A stretch of DNA of 5,266 nucleotides from CBDCWA01 sp046048295. Lineage in GTDB: Bacteria; Pseudomonadota; Alphaproteobacteria; Rhizobiales; Hyphomicrobiaceae. Where the stretch lies: contig JBJOGJ010000263.1 of NCBI GenBank assembly GCA_046048295.1, forward strand, positions 1 through 5,266. Reading direction: 5' to 3'. The notes under the pieces were generated by a model. That model was not told the origin of the DNA. It saw nothing but the letters and a program-made list of their open reading frames with translations, and searched no databases. Position 1 is the stretch's first letter. The number at the start of each line of letters is the position of its first letter. Made by a program: the position numbers and the translations under genes. Below are positions 1 through 5,266 of the stretch, piece after piece.

Positions 1-2
1 GT

Positions 3-494
3 GCCGGCAGCGCAAACCTGCTCTTCATGCTCGCAGACGGCACCATGCACGCGCACATCTCGGAGATGTCGGTCGGCACATACAAGAAAGCACACCGGCA
101 TGGGCCCGACTTCCACGTGTGCATCGTTGCGGGGCACGGCTATTCACTGTTCTGGTATGAAGGCGAGGATGAATTCACGCGCTTCGACTGGAAGCCAGGC
201 AGTGTTTTCGCGCCCACCAACATGATCTTCCATCAACACTTCAATGGCGGTGCAGTGCCGGTGCGCTACCTCGCGACAGCCTTCGGTTCGAGCCGCTATC
301 CGTTCTCGCAGGAGAAGCGGCGCATCAAGATGGGTGTCGACGTCAACGTCAAGGATGGTGGTTCCCAGATCGAGTACGAGGACCAGGATCCCAAGATCCA
401 CAAGATCTTTCTCGAAGAGCTCGGCAAGAGCGGTGCGAAGTGTCGGATGGGTGAATTCATGGATGAAAGCGTGCTGCTCAACGGTAGGTCCTGA
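3..494 (+). CDS. Cupin-domain protein, C-terminal part (5' end outside window)
   Basis: This reading frame is open from the left edge, so only the last 163 residues are visible; an internal Met at 27 is probably not the start. A cupin beta-barrel is recognisable. Motif 1 reads G-x5-H-x-H (His codons at 93 and 99), and motif 2 ends H-Q-H-F-N (231-245), matching H-x3-N. The usual metal-binding Glu of motif 1 is absent, and a His (114-116) sits near that place. The 'HQHFN' followed by 'VRYLA' resembles cupin and bicupin proteins that bind a mononuclear metal and are often annotated near aromatic or small-acid catabolism genes. A charged tail of about 65 residues (from about 300) follows the barrel. 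Substrate and reaction cannot be read from this fragment. It lies 132 bases upstream of a binding-protein gene on the same strand. The cupin fold is fairly certain; enzymatic activity is inferred. Confidence 0.8.
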   Translation, partial: AGSANLLFMLADGTMHAHISEMSVGTYKKAHRHGPDFHVCIVAGHGYSLFWYEGEDEFTRFDWKPGSVFAPTNMIFHQHFNGGAVPVRYLATAFGSSRYPFSQEKRRIKMGVDVNVKDGGSQIEYEDQDPKIHKIFLEELGKSGAKCRMGEFMDESVLLNGRS

Positions 495-626
495 TTGCAA
501 GCTGTCGGCGTATTCGTAAGAGGAGGTTGACAAGAGTTTCGAGGGCGTTTCGCAATGGCAGGCGCGTGGCGGCGTGCCTGTCCAAAGTCACAAAAACAGA
601 AGAACGCTAGATACAGGGAGAACGTT
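495..626 (+). promoter_or_regulatory. Leader region with candidate -35 box and hairpin before the Bug-protein gene
   Basis: This is the longest gap between genes in the window. It holds a perfect TTGACA at 527-532, but the hexamers 16 to 18 bases downstream match TATAAT poorly (for example CGCAAT at 551-556), so any promoter here would be weak or activator-dependent. TTGACA overlaps a Shine-Dalgarno-like AAGAGGAGGT (518-527) that has no ATG, GTG or TTG at useful spacing. A hairpin can form from 557 to 582 with a GGCG loop at 568-571 and about 11 pairs, three or so of them G-T. No T-run follows it, so it is not an intrinsic terminator. An A-rich stretch (about 584-605) then leads to the ribosome-binding site. 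Promoter function is inferred only. Confidence 0.3.
615..620 (+). promoter_or_regulatory. Ribosome-binding site AGGGAG fixing the start at 627
   Basis: AGGGAG lies 6 bases before ATG 627. The alternative in-frame ATG at 555 has no site at proper spacing and would put 24 charged residues ahead of the signal peptide. The 627 start is therefore preferred. Confidence 0.7.
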
Positions 627-2228
627 ATGAAACAGGATAGGCACACCTCTGTGCACTTGCCGCTTGCAGCAGCGGCGATGGGGCTCATGATCAGTCCGGC
701 GATTGGCGCCGACGTTACCTTCAAGGGCAAGACGATCAACGTGATCGTTGGTAGCTCGCCGGGTGGCGGTACGGATGGGACGACGCGGCTCGTCGGCCAA
801 TATCTCGAGAAGTACCTTCCGGGCAAGCCGCGCTTGGTCTATCGAAACATGCCGGCCGGGCATGGCGTCAAGGCGAACAACTATTTCGTTGCACGTGGCA
901 AGCGCGATGGGACGACGTGGATCGGCGGCTCTTCCTCGTATGTCAATGCGAACGCCCTGAGGAAAAAGGTCGTGGAGTATGATCCTACGAAATACCAGTT
1001 CTTCGGCGGTATCTTCCGCGGCGGCTCAGTCGTCATCATGCGCAAGAGCAAGCAGGAGAACCTGCTCGACAAATCGAAGCCCCCTGTGATCGGCGGCGTG
1101 CTCGACGGTACGCGCACCTGGGCCGAGCTGATGGTATGGGGCTCGGAGCTGCTGGGCTGGAATTTCCAATACGTGGTCGGCTACCCAGGCTCGGCTGCGC
1201 TGGCGCTTGCGGCGCGTCGCGGCGAAATAGATGCGTTCGGCACTTCCGTAATCGCAATGCACCGGAATATGTCCGCAAACGGAGAGTTCGTCGGTCTGGC
1301 GCAGATCGGTCAGTTCTCTGGCGGCAAATACAGTCGGCGCACTTCGTTCCAGGACGTGCCCATTATTACGGAACTGGTGGAAGGAAAGACCAGCGGCATC
1401 GCAAGACGGGCATTCGATTACTGGACGAAGGCCAACCAGGTCGACAAATGGTATGCTTTGCCGCCTGATACGAAGCCCGAGATCGTGAAGGTATACGGGG
1501 AGGCATTCGCGAAGGCAGCCAAGGATCCAGAGTTCATCAAGTTCGGTGAGCATCAGTTCAGCGCTGACTTCACGCCGCAGACGGGACAGGATGTCTACGA
1601 GGCAGTTGCTGCGACGGCCTACCCCAGCTCTGATATCCTCGACTATCTCAGGAGCATTCGAGTGAAGCATGGGCTGCCGGCTGCCCAGTTGTCAGACGAG
1701 GAGATGGCTCGTCTCGCGAAAAAGCTCACCAAGGACGCGGTGATGCCGACTGTGCTGGTGAAGCTCGACGAGGTAAAGTCTGATGGTCGGGAGTTGCTTT
1801 TCAAGGTGCACAATCACACACACAGCGCAAAGGTGAGTTCAAGCCGGACCAAGATCAAAATTGACGCCAAGGATGCGAAGCGGGCCGATGTCAAGTCGGG
1901 AATGGATTGTCTGGTTGCCTATCCGGGCGATGGACAGCAGGCATCGAGCATAGACTGTGCCACAAAGCCTGATACCCTTGCCGCTTTGCATAAACGTAAC
2001 GTTGACCTCAATGGTGTCAGCACCAAGCTTGCCGATGTCCAGAACGGCGGACGCGTGATCGTGTTCAAGGCAGGGGATGCAACGCACAAGGCCAAGGTCA
2101 GCTCGAGCCGTACGAAGATCAGTATAGGCGGGCTTGCCGTCCAGCGCGGAGATCTCAAGAGCGGGCTCTCCTGCACCGTGAAGTACGCGGGCGACGGCCT
2201 GGATGCCGAGGTCATTGATTGCAATTGA
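627..2228 (+). CDS. Bug/TctC-type periplasmic solute-binding protein with C-terminal tandem two-cysteine modules
   Basis: The protein is 533 residues long; family members are usually about 320-340. Residues 1-28 look like a signal peptide: basic start, an Ala/Met/Leu-rich core, then SPAIGA with cleavage near 27/28. The first mature stretch has the family signature: FKGKTINVIVG (32-42), SPGGGTDGTTRL (44-55) and RNMPAGHG (73-80). This is the ligand-binding region of the Bug proteins, which feed TctA/TctB tripartite tricarboxylate transporters with carboxylates and similar small molecules. The binding domain runs to about 370. Two copies of a 69-residue unit follow (376-444 and 464-532), 36 of 69 residues identical without gaps, both containing AKVSSSRTKI and two cysteines at matching places. 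They are the only four cysteines in the protein. I do not recognise this unit as a named domain. No membrane subunits are seen here, so the binding protein may be an orphan. The ligand is unknown. Confidence 0.85.
   Translation: MKQDRHTSVHLPLAAAAMGLMISPAIGADVTFKGKTINVIVGSSPGGGTDGTTRLVGQYLEKYLPGKPRLVYRNMPAGHGVKANNYFVARGKRDGTTWIGGSSSYVNANALRKKVVEYDPTKYQFFGGIFRGGSVVIMRKSKQENLLDKSKPPVIGGVLDGTRTWAELMVWGSELLGWNFQYVVGYPGSAALALAARRGEIDAFGTSVIAMHRNMSANGEFVGLAQIGQFSGGKYSRRTSFQDVPIITELVEGKTSGIARRAFDYWTKANQVDKWYALPPDTKPEIVKVYGEAFAKAAKDPEFIKFGEHQFSADFTPQTGQDVYEAVAATAYPSSDILDYLRSIRVKHGLPAAQLSDEEMARLAKKLTKDAVMPTVLVKLDEVKSDGRELLFKVHNHTHSAKVSSSRTKIKIDAKDAKRADVKSGMDCLVAYPGDGQQASSIDCATKPDTLAALHKRNVDLNGVSTKLADVQNGGRVIVFKAGDATHKAKVSSSRTKISIGGLAVQRGDLKSGLSCTVKYAGDGLDAEVIDCN
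1752..1958 (+). repeat. C-terminal module copy 1 (residues 376-444) of the Bug protein
   Basis: This is the first of two coding repeats with a 264-base period (88 codons). It contains AKVSSSRTKI (1827-1856), a His-rich HNHTH just before it, and cysteines at residues 428 and 444. The alternating hydrophobic pattern suggests a small beta-rich domain. A disulfide within the unit is plausible in the periplasm (inference). Confidence 0.75.
2016..2222 (+). repeat. C-terminal module copy 2 (residues 464-532) of the Bug protein
   Basis: This second copy ends one residue before the C-terminus. It aligns with copy 1 over 69 residues without gaps, with cysteines at 516 and 532 in the same positions. 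In the shared AKVSSSRTKI (2091-2120), 6 of 10 codons differ from copy 1 only synonymously. The duplication is therefore old, and the protein sequence has been held by selection. Confidence 0.75.
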
Positions 2229-2244
2229 AGGCAAAGAAAACCGC

Positions 2245-2250
2245 AAAGGA
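2245..2250 (+). promoter_or_regulatory. Ribosome-binding site AAAGGA fixing the start at 2258
   Basis: AAAGGA lies 7 bases before ATG 2258. The longer reading from TTG 2219 would overlap the previous gene by 10 bases, adds only a lysine-rich 13-residue stretch that is not a signal peptide, and has no comparable site placed for it. Confidence 0.6.
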
Positions 2251-2257
2251 TCAGAAC

Positions 2258-3250
2258 ATGGATCACATTCAGTTTCCCTATCGTTCATCGAGCCATCTGG
2301 CACTGATGCATGTCATCGATTCCTGCCGTGCCTGGGAGCGCAACAATCTCAAGGTGGACTACGACCGGGTGATCAGCCGTGGCGATGCGCACGACCTCGT
2401 GCCGACGGGCGAGGTGGAGTTCGTGTCCGGCAACCATGTCTCGACCTATGCGGCACGTGCGCGCGGCGACACCTGGGCCTACTGCGGACAGACGGTTTCC
2501 AACAACCGTCTGTCGCTCATTACGAGAGAGGATGCCGGGATCGACAAGATGTCCGATCTTCGTGGCCGCAAATTCGGCTCGCGCGGGCGCCATCCGGGGC
2601 TCAATACCTGGCTCTATCTCAAGCAATCTGGCCTCAATCCGGACGAAGATGCCGTCGAACTGGTACATGAGGTGCGCATCGAGCATCCAGACGGTACGAA
2701 AGAGGTGTCACGCAAGAGCCTCCTTGAAATGGTCAATGAGGGAGATTGCGACGCCTGCTTCATCGGACAGCCACGCATCGAGTTTGCAAAGCGTATGGGC
2801 CTCAAGGTGATCGACATTCCCGTGCAGCCGATGATCTTCTTCATGACGGTGTCAACATCGATCAAGATGGTCAAGGAGAAGCCCGAGGTCGTCGAGCGGG
2901 TTCTGAAGTCCGTGCTCGAAGGCATCGCGTACTTCAAAATCAATCGTGAGAAGACGATCAAGATCCTGATGGAGAGACACAACAAGGAAGGGCAACTCGA
3001 TCGCCATGTGGCGGAGAAGCTCTACGACGATCTTGCGCCCGTGCTGGAGCCCAGGCTTTATCCAAGCCTTGCTGCCATCTCGAACGTGTATCAGGAAGCG
3101 CTTAAGCAGGATGAAAAGAATGGAGATGCTGCCCGAGTGCATCCGCTGGCGCTGTGGGACTTCGATATCCTTCGCAAGATCGACGACAGCGGTTTCATTT
3201 CGAATCTCTACAAGGATCATCCGCAGTATCTTGAAGGCCACGGGGGTTAG
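2258..3250 (+). CDS. NMT1/THI5-like binding-fold protein without signal peptide
   Basis: The protein is 330 residues long and of the type II periplasmic-binding-protein fold, of the kind usually annotated as an ABC transporter substrate-binding protein (SsuA/THI5/NMT1-like). Visible support: a linker-like stretch DLRGRKFGSRG (100-110) followed by HPGLNTWLYLKQSGL (112-126); a GDCDACFIGQPR segment (162-173) typical of the second lobe; and a helical C-terminal part (about 205-285). The N-terminus, MDHIQFPYRSSS, is polar, with no hydrophobic core or lipobox, and extending to TTG 2219 does not supply one. The protein therefore appears cytoplasmic, unlike transport-dedicated members. Some proteins of this fold are cytoplasmic enzymes (4,5-dihydroxyphthalate decarboxylase, THI5-type), so an enzymatic or sensory role is possible. 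It sits 29 bases after the Bug gene and 11 before the EutA-like gene, which indicates co-transcription. The fold is fairly sure; the function is not. Confidence 0.75.
   Translation: MDHIQFPYRSSSHLALMHVIDSCRAWERNNLKVDYDRVISRGDAHDLVPTGEVEFVSGNHVSTYAARARGDTWAYCGQTVSNNRLSLITREDAGIDKMSDLRGRKFGSRGRHPGLNTWLYLKQSGLNPDEDAVELVHEVRIEHPDGTKEVSRKSLLEMVNEGDCDACFIGQPRIEFAKRMGLKVIDIPVQPMIFFMTVSTSIKMVKEKPEVVERVLKSVLEGIAYFKINREKTIKILMERHNKEGQLDRHVAEKLYDDLAPVLEPRLYPSLAAISNVYQEALKQDEKNGDAARVHPLALWDFDILRKIDDSGFISNLYKDHPQYLEGHGG
2487..2514 (+). repeat. Perfect 11-bp inverted repeat (hairpin) inside the NMT1-like gene
   Basis: GACAGACGGTT at 2487-2497 is the exact reverse complement of AACCGTCTGTC at 2504-2514, with a 6-base loop TCCAAC. 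It lies within codons 77-86 (around GQTVSNNRLS). No T-run follows, so it is not a standard terminator. Any RNA-level role is unproven. Confidence 0.6.
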
Positions 3251-3254
3251 GGAG
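3251..3254 (+). promoter_or_regulatory. Ribosome-binding site GGAG for the EutA-like gene
   Basis: GGAG starts directly after the TAG stop of the upstream gene and sits 7 bases before ATG 3262. The tight arrangement suggests translational coupling between the two genes. Confidence 0.55.
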
Positions 3255-3261
3255 CTCGCGT

Positions 3262-4785
3262 ATGCATGATCTTAGCTTCGATCACGAGCATCCTTCCGAG
3301 GAAGAGCGGAAGATCCTGGCCGAGATCATATGGGAATCCGACAATGTCGAGCTTCGGACTGTGGGCGTCGATGTCGGATCATCGACGTCGCACCTTATGT
3401 TCGCTCGGGTCCATCTCCAGCGGCTTACCGAGGGGCTCTCAAGCCAGTTCGTAGTTGCCGCACGGGAGATCCTTTGGAAGTCGCCGATACTTCTTACGCC
3501 GTACCGGGCGGATTATTCCATCGATGCCGAGGCGCTGGCGCGTTTCATCGATGATGGCTATCAGGCAGCGGGACTCGCCCGTGAGGATATCGATAGCGGT
3601 GCTGTCATTCTCACGGGCGAGGCACTGAAGCGCCGCAAGGCGCGGGAGATCGCCGAGCTGTTCTCGGCGGAGTCCGGCAAGTTCGTTTGTGCCTCTGCAG
3701 GCCACCATCTCGAGGCGCTGATGGCCGCGCACGGTTCCGGTGCGGTGGGCCTGTCTCGTAGCCGGCACAACAATATCCTGAATATCGATATCGGTGGAGG
3801 CACGACGAAGCTTGCGCTCATGCACGGCGGAAATGTGCTCGGTACAGCGGCGTTTGCCGTCGGCGGACGCCTTATCGCTTGGGACGAACGGGGCCAGATA
3901 TCGCGGATCGAGGGACCGGGGCGGCAGATTGCTGAGGCTTGCGGAGTAGCCATAGAGTTGGGTCAGATACTCGACGAAGTAGCGCGGAGACGGCTCGGAT
4001 CTAAGATGGCCGATCTGATCGTTGAGATCGCAGGGACCGGCCCGCGGTCACCAGTCGCGAAATCGTTGATGGTGACGGAGGACCTGCCGCGCAGCGTGGT
4101 ACCCGATATGATCACCTTCTCGGGCGGAGTTGCCGAATACATTTTCGAGCGGGAGACGAGTTTACATTGTGATCTCGGCGAGCAGCTTGCCGGTGCGCTC
4201 GTCTCGGCGCTTGGGGATAAGAGACTGGCGTGGCCGGTGTTCGATCCGGGGCAGGGTATCCGCGCCACCGTAATCGGAGCATCGCAGTTCTCGGTCCAGG
4301 TGTCGGGAAACACCATACTGGTTTCCGATGAGAGGGTCCTGCCTCTCCGGAACGTCCCGGTGACGCACCTCGGCATTGATCTTGCGGGCGACATCGACAG
4401 TGCGCGGATCGCCGCAAAGGTGCGTGCAGGGCTTGTCCGCCTCGACGCTGAGGACGGCAGCAAGCCGGTCGCGATCGCATTCAAGTGGACTGGCGAGCCT
4501 TTCCACAGTCGACTTCATGCACTTGGGGCCGGATTGGCTGAGGGGCTCAGCACTCTGCTGGAGCAGGGGCAGCCGCTGGTCATCGTAATGGAGGGGGACG
4601 TCGGGCGGGCGCTGGGACGGCTGTTCGCTGCGGAGCTCGGAGTCACGAATGCAGTGATATCCATCGACGGAGTGCAGCTGCAGGAACTGGACTTCATTGA
4701 CATAGGTGAGATCATACGCCCCACGAACGTGGTTCCCCTGGTCATCAAGTCTCTGCTATTTTCTACGCCCGGGCGCCCCGGGTGA
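3262..4785 (+). CDS. eutA: EutA-like reactivating factor of ethanolamine ammonia-lyase
   Basis: The protein is 507 residues long; E. coli EutA is about 467. In known systems EutA is a cytoplasmic ATPase of the Hsp70/actin/sugar-kinase fold that swaps damaged cobalamin out of ethanolamine ammonia-lyase. The nucleotide-binding motifs are all present: phosphate-1 VGVDVGSSTSH (34-44), phosphate-2 NIDIGGGTTKLAL (174-186) and the adenosine-type motif ITFSGGVAEYIF (284-295). Family features along the whole length include REILWKSPILLTP (68-80), DDGYQAAGL (97-105), SGAVILTGE (112-120), CASAGHHLEALMAAHGSGA (143-161), IRATVIGA (333-340) and the C-terminal FIDIGE with VVPLVIKSLLF (478-500). These match my memory of E. 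coli EutA closely. About 28 acidic N-terminal residues precede the core and account for much of the extra length. No eutB or eutC lies in the window, so the client enzyme may differ from ethanolamine ammonia-lyase. Family membership is strong; the client is unknown. Confidence 0.87.
   Translation: MHDLSFDHEHPSEEERKILAEIIWESDNVELRTVGVDVGSSTSHLMFARVHLQRLTEGLSSQFVVAAREILWKSPILLTPYRADYSIDAEALARFIDDGYQAAGLAREDIDSGAVILTGEALKRRKAREIAELFSAESGKFVCASAGHHLEALMAAHGSGAVGLSRSRHNNILNIDIGGGTTKLALMHGGNVLGTAAFAVGGRLIAWDERGQISRIEGPGRQIAEACGVAIELGQILDEVARRRLGSKMADLIVEIAGTGPRSPVAKSLMVTEDLPRSVVPDMITFSGGVAEYIFERETSLHCDLGEQLAGALVSALGDKRLAWPVFDPGQGIRATVIGASQFSVQVSGNTILVSDERVLPLRNVPVTHLGIDLAGDIDSARIAAKVRAGLVRLDAEDGSKPVAIAFKWTGEPFHSRLHALGAGLAEGLSTLLEQGQPLVIVMEGDVGRALGRLFAAELGVTNAVISIDGVQLQELDFIDIGEIIRPTNVVPLVIKSLLFSTPGRPG
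4766..4784 (+). other. GC-rich hairpin overlapping the end of the EutA-like gene
   Basis: CGCCCGGG (4766-4773) can pair with CCCGGGTG (4777-4784) around a CGC loop, giving seven Watson-Crick pairs and one G-T pair. It covers the last codons and the first two bases of the TGA stop. No T-run follows, so a rho-independent terminator is unlikely. It might slow ribosomes or lower expression of the gene downstream, but this is inference. Confidence 0.4.
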
Positions 4786-4833
4786 TGGCTTGGCGGCGCG
4801 CAACGTGATGAATTCGAATTGAACCAGAGCAAC

Positions 4834-4838
4834 AAGGG
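4834..4838 (+). promoter_or_regulatory. Ribosome-binding site AAGGG for the nitroreductase gene
   Basis: AAGGG lies 6 bases before ATG 4845 and supports that start. The 59-base gap before this gene (4786-4844) shows no convincing promoter. Confidence 0.55.
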
Positions 4839-4844
4839 CTCAAC

Positions 4845-5266
4845 ATGGAAGCGATAGACCTGCTCCTCAAACGCCGCTCGATCCCTGCCGACAAGCTAGT
4901 CGAGCCAGGCCCGGACGATGAGCAATTGCAAATCATCCTTACGGCCGGCATGCGCGTGCCAGACCATGCAATGTGCACCCCGTGGCGTATCCAGGTGGTA
5001 CGCAAGGAAGGACAGGTCGCGCTTGCCAACCTGTATGCCGAAATCTACAAGCGTGAACATCCTGAGGCGGACGAGAAGCAGCTCGAAATCGAGCGCAGGC
5101 GGCCGCAGCGTGCGCCGCTTCTTCTGGCGGTGACATCGCATCCCAACATGGAGAAGGCCGCCCGAATTCCACTTATGTAGCAGAAGCTTTCAGGTGGGGC
5201 GATGTGCATGAACATCGTCAACGCTTCGAATGCGCTGGGCTTCGGGAGCCAGTGGATTACCGGTTG
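4845..5266 (+). pseudogene. YdjA-like nitroreductase, interrupted by in-frame TAG and cut by window end
   Basis: The first open part (4845-5180) gives 111 residues, while family members are about 185-200. Family marks are clear: the FMN-contacting KRRS near the start (9-12), then AGMRVPDHAMCTPWRIQVV (34-52), the region before the catalytic core in YdjA-type flavin oxidoreductases that use NAD(P)H. The frame stops at TAG 5178-5180 just after ARIPLM. Without any frame change, the codons after the TAG read QKLSGGAMCMNIVNAS then NALGFGSQWITG, the conserved second FMN-binding stretch of the same family. At the stop position the family commonly has Glu (as in 'EQ.LS.GA'), so GAG to TAG by one base is the simplest explanation. 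The product would lack half the fold and is probably inactive unless the TAG is read through or is a sequencing error. It lies last in the visible operon. Family confidence is high; broken status depends on base accuracy. Confidence 0.75.
5178..5180 (+). other. In-frame amber codon inside the nitroreductase reading frame
   Basis: This TAG separates two stretches in the same frame that both belong to one nitroreductase domain. Upstream coding ends ...RIPLM, and downstream coding begins QKLSGGAMC. No insertion or deletion is needed to join them. Confidence 0.8.

Noticed and set aside
555..626. Upstream ATG at 555 as the start of the Bug-protein gene
   Set aside because: It would bury the signal peptide behind 24 basic, polar residues and lacks a properly spaced ribosome-binding site. 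ATG 627 has AGGGAG at 6 bases.
1026..1670. Long minus-strand open frame of 214 codons
   Set aside because: It lies wholly inside the Bug-protein gene, its translation has no recognisable family features, and the + strand frame carries a clear protein family. It is a shadow frame.
4811..4820. 10-base palindrome AATTCGAATT upstream of the nitroreductase gene as an operator
   Set aside because: Several 10-base palindromes are expected by chance in a window of this size, and nothing else (promoter, second site) supports it.
4845..5266. BluB (B12 lower-ligand synthesis), tempting because of the nearby B12-linked EutA homologue
   Set aside because: The N-terminal pattern (AGMRVPDHAMCTPWR) and the stretch after the TAG fit YdjA-like nitroreductases better than BluB as I know it.
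5181..5266. A separate gene starting at ATG 5202 or 5208 after the TAG
   Set aside because: The frame continues the same nitroreductase domain, and no good ribosome-binding site or complete domain start is present there.

Overview
The window is 5.3 kb of moderately GC-rich DNA, densely coded on the + strand. It looks like part of a catabolic or transport cluster from a proteobacterium. A Bug/TctC-type periplasmic binding protein and an NMT1-like binding protein are typical of Alpha- or Betaproteobacteria. I cannot place the organism more finely from sequence alone.

Layout, all on the + strand: (1) the 3' end of a cupin-domain protein, entering from the left edge and ending at 494; (2) a 132-base leader (495-626) holding a perfect TTGACA hexamer, an AGGAGGT tract with no usable start behind it, and a hairpin; (3) a secreted tripartite-tricarboxylate-type (Bug/TctC) solute-binding protein, 627-2228, which carries an unusual C-terminal tandem of two 69-residue, two-cysteine modules; (4) a signal-peptide-less NMT1/THI5-like binding-fold protein, 2258-3250; (5) a clear homologue of EutA, the reactivating factor of B12-dependent ethanolamine ammonia-lyase, 3262-4785; (6) the start of a YdjA-like nitroreductase at 4845, interrupted in frame by a TAG at 5178-5180 and then running off the right edge. 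From 627 onward the gaps are 29, 11 and 59 bases and every start has its own ribosome-binding site, so genes 3 to 6 look like one operon. The cupin gene may belong to it too.

How they may work together (inference): a secreted binding protein captures an organic acid or amine. A cytoplasmic binding-fold protein, a cupin and a flavin-dependent reductase act on small organic molecules. The EutA-like ATPase would repair an adenosylcobalamin enzyme. No eutB/eutC ammonia-lyase genes, no TctA/TctB membrane subunits and no ABC permease lie in the window, so both the client of the EutA homologue and the transporter partners are unknown. The points most worth a second look are the tandem-module fusion on the Bug protein, EutA in a non-eut context, the nonsense codon in the nitroreductase, and an 11-bp perfect hairpin inside the third gene.
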